This document shows, piece by piece, positions 55,481 to 64,000 of a stretch of DNA of 64,000 bases (position 1 is its first letter; each line of letters begins with the position of its first letter). Below the pieces are notes generated by a model, which was not told the DNA's origin, searched no databases, and was given only the letters and a program-made list of their open reading frames with translations. Origin of the DNA: Tubulanus polymorphus (lineage: Eukaryota; Nemertea; Palaeonemertea; Tubulaniformes; Tubulanidae). The position numbers were made by a program, and so were the translations under genes. Location: the NCBI RefSeq assembly GCF_964204645.1, contig NC_134025.1:8871001-8935000 (forward strand), in the 5' to 3' direction.

Positions 55481-58400
55481 TTAGCTTCCAGCTCATACAC
55501 CTAACATCAAATTCATATGACAAAATGACAAAATGAGTCCCGTGATTATTCACTATATGACGTAAATATGTCATGTGCGCTCGGCACGTAAACGTAAACG
55601 CACCGAGGCAATATAATAATATTGTAACGCATTATTGTTGTTATAATGTATATAGAAGCCAACCCGTGTATGACTTATTTACATTTCGTAGCCAAGTTCA
55701 TGAAATGGAACTACCAAGGCAGTAACTGACAAAGAAAAAATATCCACATTTACGACAACTTATTATTTTTGGGAAGTGATTTATTTGCCAATAAAATGAA
55801 CGTGCACTATTTTGAAAGTACGAAAAATAGTCTATACTTTTGTGCGATTTTATACTTTCATTTTGCATCAGATGAACATTCATAAAATGCATATATATAT
55901 TATTCGTTATTGGCAAATGCGTTTAGATAATTCTGGCGTAACAAAAAGACCACTTACCGTACAGAAATAACACGAATGACGGATCTAGATAATCTGTTAG
56001 GTAAAGAAACACTTGAAATTCGTCGATTTCGCATACATATTATCTCCGCTTCAGATTCGATGCGTATCTTCATATTCCTATAATGATAACACGTAATATT
56101 TCAAAGAAAACTCATGTATACGAAAGCATCCAGGAGACATATATCGAAACACAATTCGAGTTTTATTCCGAGCTAAAGTTGGGCGAGTCGAGTGAGTTAA
56201 CTAGTTTTCTCAGTGAACGTGATTTTCGGGGATAATTCTGAGCAACTCGGAATTAACCTAATAAATGTCTTATTTTCTGTTTCTAGAAGTATGTCCACAG
56301 GACGCTTGCGCGCACACGCAATACATTTTGCATATCCATCAGATGGCGTCATCACTGCCGACGATGCCGTGAAGCCGCTTTTCTCATATGTGGTCGAAGA
56401 AGAATCCTAGTAATATATACAAATGTGGAACATATAAAAACTTGCTACTGGAAGAAATTGGCGTCACACATTCAGCATAATGAATTATCAAATCAGTTAT
56501 AGGTAATCCGCCTGGCTTTGTATTTTTCTGTGGGGGTAACGGTTATCGTTAATTTCCGTGTTGTTAAACTTTTTATCCCAAGTGAAGAAACCCATTAGAC
56601 TAAAAACAAGGCCCATCTGCGCGTAGGCATCGAAGTCACACGCTATGTTTATTGTTAATGGTAAACCACCTGGGTTTACGACGCTCACGATCGAGGCTCA
56701 ACGTGGAGGAGAAAAGCGAGTGGATAGAAATACGGAAGGACCCATTAGCTCACCTTCTCGGTGGCATCAGCTGCAACTGCAGACACGAGCCATACGTCGA
56801 TATTCTCCCATCATTTTCCGAACGCTTCAGCGAAGGTAAAAAGATTTGATGAAAACGCGTTCGCAGCAACACTTACTGCCCGCGGTGATGATAACAGAGT
56901 GCTGAAAAACAAAGAAAGTGTCGACTTACTTCGATTTAAGAAACGAAAAATTCACTCGTGAATTGAAATCAATGTTTGAAAATGTGACACTTAAATACAT
57001 ACCCGCTTTTATTACGAAACTCTAAAAAAAACCACGAAAACATTCAGCGTTAATGTGACATACATCGCCAGCTTGTTTTTGTAATAGAAAATACAGTCAA
57101 AATTCGTTATATCCATTTTCATGCCACCGGTCACTTTACGCCAACATTTTTTCAGAGAACAAATTTGCTCGATCTAATTCCAATTCAATGAAGATACCAT
57201 TCTTTATTACGCCATATTTCTTCATCGGTCCAAATGGTGGCGAAATAAAAGATTTTACTGATCAGTTATACACGAATAACGCATACACGCTTAGAAAAAC
57301 TCTTTATACATGTACTAAGTTTATGACACAGACAAAGGATAAACAGATGACAGATAAAGGATGCGATTTGTTGCGATGCGCTATCAAACCGTAGGCGTCA
57401 CTTCATTATCACGGGTAATGCGCATTTAAAATTCTTATAGCTTGTCTTCAGATAATTTCCTCATATGTTTGTATGTTCAACACCGGGGGCCATCGGTGGT
57501 TATTACTGCAAAAATTCGATACGTAGCATTGATCCACCACATCTAACGAAACGCCCCGGAGAAACGACGCAAGCCTCGTTACCTTCGGGTCATACTTGCC
57601 ATTAGAAATGTGCCGTACGTAGTCAGACTTTAATGAAAGGATATTCGTCTTTTTGAATAAGAGCGTCGGAAATATTTCATCCGCTCGAATCAGTCGTTCA
57701 GTAACTCGAAACCGATGGTCTGAATTTTAATTCACGTTTTGTATATTGTTTTTTTTTGGCAGACTTAACGATCAAACGCGCGCGCGCGTGTGAGTATACA
57801 CGACGCTCGCATACATAACTAACTCACGTTCGAAATTGAAACGATTGAAAATGGAACAATTTGACATTAAATCGAAACAATTACTCGCAGCTTATTTCAT
57901 GACAAATGTAATCTATACACGACGACGCCGAGGACTCGTCGCGCCCCCTTACTGATACAAAAGCATTGATAATACAATCAGGTCGTGTAAAAATAAGACC
58001 TACGTGTTTTCCTTTATCCAGCCTTTAGGATACCGCTGCGATTCCTCAAAAATCACGGATATTGGGTACGCATATCTATGAATATATGTGATTTAAATGT
58101 AAGATAAGCTGGCATAAAACTTTCGCGCTTTAACTTTAAGTTCCGTTGAGTTAGCGATAGATGTCGCTAATGTTGCGATTAACCATCTGACAAGTATACC
58201 GCTCGCACTGGCTTAAAATGCTCAATAAATTTGGAGTTCAGGCTATTGGGTCTTGCTGATACGACAGGCGACTGGTATAGTCGGTGTGAAGTCATGTAGC
58301 CCTTAATCAATCGGATTAGCAAACATTCCTTGCTCGATAGCATCGTTTATAAGATACGGAAATCAAATTTCTCGGTTCAATCACTGACTCATGCTGATTG

Positions 58401-61400
58401 ACATCTATTCTTCTGAAAATTTCTCGTGATTTGTGGTTTTTACCAGAAGAAGTTAGTCTTGCAGAGCCCGGTTACTATCTGAACATGATCTTCTATCGAT
58501 CCTACAGACACGCGCCCATCTATCTTTCAATGGCCAGTTCAGGAGGCAAATTGTATAATATCATTTCTATCGGGAAAAATATTTTTGAAAAATTCATATT
58601 CTCGATAAACAGGTAGCTAAAATTCAAGCTGAGTTCTGCTGGTGCCTTTGAAAATTCAAATTCAGACTAGTCTCATTTTTTCGAGTTGTTGCCGTTCGTT
58701 ACACATATGGTATTAGGTGATAAAATCCAAAAAAGTAAGAAACGCGTGATAATTGATTTTCCTTTACTGGATCGGCGCCTCGCTGATTCAATCGGGAAAT
58801 GACATCCGAACAGTACTAATAGTTGGAAATTTCTGTCACCGATTCAACAAAAATTTCGTTACAGTTGACAATCATTAGGCCGATGCGCTGAACAAGATAC
58901 ATGGATCAAAACATTAACTGCACTGCGCTGCGTTGATTCCATTTACAGTAAATCGCTTCAACGCAATTAGCCTATCTGAAAGCCAACCAATATCGGCGGC
59001 ACGCACCAACCCAGGCAGCTGGTGAGGTTTTCGGGTCGCCCGTAGCTATATTGGAGACTCGTCAGCAGAAAAACCCATTTCTAATCTATCGATGTGGATC
59101 AAGTCTTGGCCTACGTGTTTCTGAAATATACTTAATCTACCCGGACTATGTTGAACCCGGACTTAAACTCGCAGTTCATTCTATCTACGAATGGTTTCAG
59201 CAAATATACAACCTCTTTTAAATTTCGCCAAATAGGTCTGTATTTACATTGGACGCCGTATCGGGGTTCCCAGAGGAGTGTCAGTTTTTTTATTGCGATG
59301 TATGTAAAAGATGAAATTTCATTAACAAAAGATTCGGGAACACAATAGCCGCGTTTTTGTGCTTCTCGCTGGCGATGATTAGACGCATGAAAAAGACGCG
59401 TGTTTTTCTTCCACCGCCGTCATTTCATCTTTGAGGTGAACCTTTTGGACGGCGTACAGCAGGTGCTGCTGTGTGGTTAATTAAGGCTCCCAAAGTAAGG
59501 CTAAAACTTGACTAACGAGATGAGTTTGGATGACACAAAACACGCAAAAATGAAACGACATCGTCAACTTTGGTCTTTATGACGCCTGTCGTACGTTGCC
59601 TTTCTTCTTATGACGGACGACGTTTCTGTCAGTTTCGTTATTCTTTTGACATGAAGGAAGACGCGTTTCTGTAGACATGCTTTTAATATATCGGCGAGGA
59701 CCAGCTCACGTCATTTCCGACAAAAACGTTCAAAAAATGTGACAGACGTCGGAACTGCGTCTGAAGAAAATTGTAATAATGAAAATGATGTGAAAATTCA
59801 GATCACCAATTCTCCGAATCTTTGAATCCAAAGAGTTCCACAAAGATGAGGAGGCAAAAGATTGGAGGCAACTCCCGTCAAATGTTTTGAGACGGTAGGG
59901 ATTGCCGGGGACAAAAGACTGCCACCACTGGATCGGAGTGGACGTGCTGGTGCATATAGAAATATCAAATCATGTAAGTAACAAGGGGCTGTTAAGACAC
60001 TTAAACACGAGAAGGAGAATTTGTTGATTGATCTTATTCGCTGTTGTACACTTTGAAAAGTCGAGGTCGAATGATATTCATCCCGTCATAAGTCGGTTCT
60101 TCTACACTCTAGATTTTCCACACACACTGAAGCTGAGATGTTTTACTGGTAATTCCGGTTGTCCACCCACACGGCGATTACCCATTGTCTTTGGTGAATT
60201 GGGAAACCGTACAGACTTGCGACGGTAGCTTGGGTTTCACCCGGAAAACTCTACGTCTTTAGAGACATTCGAGCCGAATTGGCCGCAAGGTTTGTATGAG
60301 TTAGTTCCACAAGGAGATTAAGTGTTGACGGAGATAAGTTTTCGATGCACGCGAAGACTTCACCGTAATATGAGTTTACACGTACACGTTTAAAAAAAAA
60401 TTCATACTTTCGTTAACCAGGTTCGGTAATCGAAATCAGTTTTTTAATACACACATTGGGTGGAACGTGTAACCACAGTAAATACAGAAATCGAACATTT
60501 CTACGAGGCTAGAACTTGAAATTGTAATTATAGATAAATATATTTGATTTTCATGGTTGCTACAGGTCGAGCACGCAATATTAACTTTTATTGCTCGTAG
60601 ATACTTGATAATTACTGCTGAATATGAATATATACACTCTGTTGCTTTGTCTTGTGTCGATATATTTGAAATGTATGTCTTTTTATTAAACTTTTTTTTA
60701 TATATTTTTCTATTGAATATATAATTTTCTATAGCGCTTTGCTTTTCTAGCATCATCGAGCGCGATTCATCAAACAAACATTCGTCGATAAAAACCCATC
60801 AAACTGAATTCACATGGAATATCACAACTGGATGATTATTATATTATATCTCGTGAATATCTGGATAGTCAAGCAGCACAATATACATCTGTTGTCTCTC
60901 TAACCATAGGTATCAAATGTTTGAATCTCTATGTTTGAGTATCGATTGATAATGACAGGTGCAGCAACATTGCACCAAGCCTCTCTGGCCACCCGAACTT
61001 GCATATTTTACATGAAATAAAAGTGTCGTCGAAGAATTTCAGTTTAATGTTTTATTGAACCAGCATTGTCCATATGCGAATTATCATCAAATTTATTTTT
61101 CATCTTAGATCCGTGACAGTAATATATAGCTCCTGCATGGGCGTCGTTACAAAAGACACATGTCTAGCGATAATAATGTCAATTTCGTCAATCTAACGCC
61201 GTGTGCAAGCGGTAATAAGTAAACTTATGAAAATATTTTCATTGGACTTAAGCTCGATAATGGCTGATATGTTTGATGTTTTTAAGCCTTCAGGTCGGGC
61301 CATTAACAATGCTTGAGGTCGTACACAAAAACACTAAGCCTCACAATAGATTCGAAGCACAGCATGAGGCGGTCTATCGATGCCTGCCCTGGAAACGTGG

Positions 61401-64000
61401 CTCCATGGCCGCTTCGCGTCGAGGGTATCCGAACTGCAACTTCCGGTTAACCACGCACGCACCACGATCGCGACGGCGCAAATTAGACATGCGTTTCAAT
61501 ACTCCGGAAATGTTTGTGTCCTGAAAATGAACAAGGCTTTCAGTCGAAATTAATAAGATACGAAATCTTGAAGTTTGCCCTATTTACGCATTAAAAGAAG
61601 TGCGTCGACTGTTGTGCTATCTAATGCGAAATAATAGATTTTTGATACTGGAATGGTTGCGATAACATTACTGTCTTTCTTCTGTAGAATACATCAGATT
61701 ACCAAGTTATTTGAATGGAAAATCAACAATGATATAACGCGGAAAGCAGTAGCGACTGTTTTACTAAAGGGTATACCGTCGCCTATCAAATGCTAATTTA
61801 AAATCATTGTAAAATCGTTGGTTGATTACCCTGCGAAATTATGTGCGAAATTATGTTTAGTTAAAATCATTTCGCACAAGACATTCACAGTTAAAACACG
61901 ATGATTTTACAACCTACCCTCGTTCCCGACGATTACGACATGCACTATAATTAATTATACTACTTTTTACGTATTTTTCACATGCCGATCATAACGGGCC
62001 ATTATACTTCATGAAAAGATTACTCAGTGTTATTTGACCCTGCGGCAAACCGTCTGGACTCTTCACAGCGAAAATCGTTTGTTTTGGGCAGACAGTACCG
62101 TACCGGTCGGTGATTTACGCTCAGCCCACTCCTTTGTTCAACAAAATCTAGAATCCCATGAGGTAGACCTCAGGCTACGAGGCACCTGGTGTCTTACCCG
62201 CGACATAATGAGAAAATGACATGAAAAACACGTCAACATCTCGAAACAAGCTCATTATCTGCGTTGATATCTTTGAAATGTTGCTTTTCATTTCTTCATG
62301 TTTTCACCCTCAAAAGAGATGTCACAGATGTACCAATGGTGTGTCAAGAAAGTGGCTTTTACTGAATACTGCCACGATCCGGCGCCTTCGCCATTCTTAT
62401 ACTATCGCCATATTTGGTGGCCAATGCAAATGCTGAATTTATGTGCAACAGTGTTTCTAAAGCCTTACGAAAACAACAGTAATAGGCTTAATTTACCATT
62501 AAATACGAATCTATTATGATTTTCTCTTAGCTTTATAATCTCCAAATGATATTCAGCGCGTTTGCCTTAAAGTTGGTAATGTTGTTAAGTGTTGTTGTCA
62601 CAGTGACTCTTCGCGCCCGATAAATGATTTGCTATTATGATTGGTGCTACAGCCTTCCGTAATGCGGGGATAATGGCCCTATAAATTTCAACTATCAGCC
62701 CGCTGCGGCAAATCTGGTGACGTCTCACTGCCATTTGTCGTTTCCAGCGTCCATATTATTCTCTCACCCTATTTCCGCAAGTTAAAGATATCTCGTTTAA
62801 ACCCCTCCACCTTAATGGCATGTTTTCCATTTGAACTTCGCAGTCGACGATAAAGGCCATGCAAGTTTCCTTAGTGATTCAATTCACATTTTCTTAAAAA
62901 GGATATAGAGCGGTCGTTAAAACGTACAAATTATTGGTACATGCTTAAACCATCCGTATTAAGTCGTCATACAGCATGGAAGATATATAATGTATCTGAA
63001 GAAGTATGAAGGTTTTGGTTCGCGAGCATTTTAGTGTCGAAACGAAACAAAAATTAGAAAATACCGAGAAAGGAAGATTTTACATCAAATTCTACTGCCC
63101 TCTATTTGCTAAAATTATTGTGATGATTTACCGGACATCAGGAAATCTAGTTCCGTTAAATCGCCATAAAATTACCATCACAAACTGTGGGGCCTTAATC
63201 AGCGCCAAGTCCACTCCAAATGTCAGTATTTGCCTTTCCCTTGATAGATCATTAAGAGGTGATTTTTCGGAACGCACTGAACTGATTCATAGCAATATTC
63301 CCGATTGGTCAGTTCATTGTGTTGAACAAAAACGTAAGGATGCTCCGGATATCAAAATGGTCTCGTACAAATACGAGATATACAAATCAAATGCTACTAT
63401 GAAGAGAATTTAAAAAATCCAAAGTCAAATCCGCGATTACAGTTCGTGTGTGTGTGTAATTTGATAGACCTTTCGTAAAATTGAAGAATCTTAAGATATG
63501 AAGAGCAAACTATTTAATCGCTGTACTCGAGCGTGAAAAGAGCAATTCTATAATCTATATCGAATTTGACGGCATCTGTGTGAAAACACATCGGATTTTG
63601 CCGTCACGCCGCTTAGCTTCAAACTATGATTTTCAGCTTGACATTAAAACATCAGCCCCTCGAAACCGAGAATCCTTTTACTGAGAGATGCTTCAGCGCA
63701 TCAGCAACGAAGACAAGCACCATCTGGTATTGCTCTTTCCCAGCAGTTCGCCACTTAACCTGCACATAGAATTCAGTCAAATATATTCTTTGAAATCACA
63801 AGTGCATTCGATAAATCAGTTTCAAATATGAAATATCCCTCTCAGCTTGTTTTGAAACTCGTCATTAAACATTAATGATAATGGCAACCTTATGCCGAGC
63901 TAATTATGTCGCGTTTAGAAAAAAATTCACGACCGTTTATGTAATTGCATGCCGCACGGTGTCACGCACACAACCTCCCCGCACGACCGAATAAACGGTG
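55481..64000. other. Long stretch with no supported gene
   Basis: Mostly unique AT-rich sequence. One exon-like piece is at 56,287-56,410: acceptor TTTTCTGTTTCTAG, then 41 codons to TAG, including GVITADDAVKPLFSYVVEEE. An orphan open frame spans 63,006-63,413. Neither has a recognised homologue. A (CG)n/(GT)n patch occurs near 57,776-57,792 and short GT runs near 63,450. No MITE or tandem array was noticed. Confidence 0.5.
63006..63413 (+). CDS. Orphan open frame, 135 aa, unproven
   Basis: An ATG-started uninterrupted frame, the longest in the right-hand 8 kb. It has no signal peptide or recognised domain; composition is Lys/Ser/Ile-rich with four scattered Cys. No splice sites or neighbours support it, and in AT-rich animal DNA a frame of this length can arise by chance. 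Confidence 0.15.
   Translation: MKVLVREHFSVETKQKLENTEKGRFYIKFYCPLFAKIIVMIYRTSGNLVPLNRHKITITNCGALISAKSTPNVSICLSLDRSLRGDFSERTELIHSNIPDWSVHCVEQKRKDAPDIKMVSYKYEIYKSNATMKRI

Noticed and set aside
61273-61524. 83-aa Arg-rich open frame
   Set aside because: No recognised motif, no splice or context support; compatible with chance in this gene-free stretch.

Overview
This is a nuclear genomic window from an intron-rich animal, most likely a marine invertebrate; a lophotrochozoan such as a mollusc fits best, but nothing here fixes the phylum. The evidence is GT-AG multi-exon genes for conserved animal proteins, a DIRS-type tyrosine-recombinase retrotransposon, many short foldback elements (MITEs) and long stretches of minisatellite. 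There are no bacterial operons or ribosome-binding sites.

Layout. 1-0.5 kb holds one exon of an acyl-CoA synthetase / 4-coumarate-CoA ligase-like gene on the minus strand; the rest of it lies outside the window. 0.5-6.1 kb is duplicated, repeat-rich DNA: a 1.2-kb direct duplication, exon-like modules repeated on the minus strand and a degraded coding fragment. 6.14-12.10 kb is a nearly complete DIRS element on the minus strand with inverted terminal repeats, an internal complementary region, gag, RT/RNase H and tyrosine recombinase. RT/RNase H has one frameshift and one stop, and gag has frame breaks near its N-terminus. 12.1-23.6 kb has no recognisable gene. It is a nest of inverted repeats and tandem arrays: 40-bp units in two opposed arrays, C-rich 20-30-bp units, about 60-bp and 57-bp units, and a 160-bp satellite.

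The gene-bearing part follows. PDE12 (24.2-26.6 kb, minus, 8 coding exons, 546 aa model) is a 2',5'-/3',5'-phosphodiesterase of the exo-endo-phosphatase fold. An RBM4/RBM14-like protein with one RRM (28.4-32.3 kb, minus, 6 coding exons, 319 aa) is head-to-head with UTP25/DEF (33.1-37.5 kb, plus, 18 exons, 752 aa), an SSU processome factor. Their shared 0.8-kb upstream region carries a perfect CRE, a YY1-like site and a MITE. An ionotropic glutamate receptor without an amino-terminal domain (41.6-51.7 kb, minus, 5 coding exons, 496 aa) keeps its ligand-binding residues but has an aberrant pore. A CapA/PgsA-type metallophosphatase-fold gene (54.1-55.2 kb, minus, single coding exon, 361 aa, signal peptide) looks like an old acquisition from bacteria. 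55.5-64 kb has no gene I can support.

The genes do not form one pathway. PDE12, the RBM protein and UTP25 are RNA-metabolism housekeeping genes that happen to be adjacent, and the receptor and the CapA protein are membrane or secreted products. The least ordinary items are the receptor pore (Trp at the Q/R site plus a degenerate M3 gate), the CapA-like gene, the complete DIRS architecture and the nested inverted-repeat complex. All exon structures were read by eye from splice signals and reading frame; each complete gene model closes in frame from ATG to stop.
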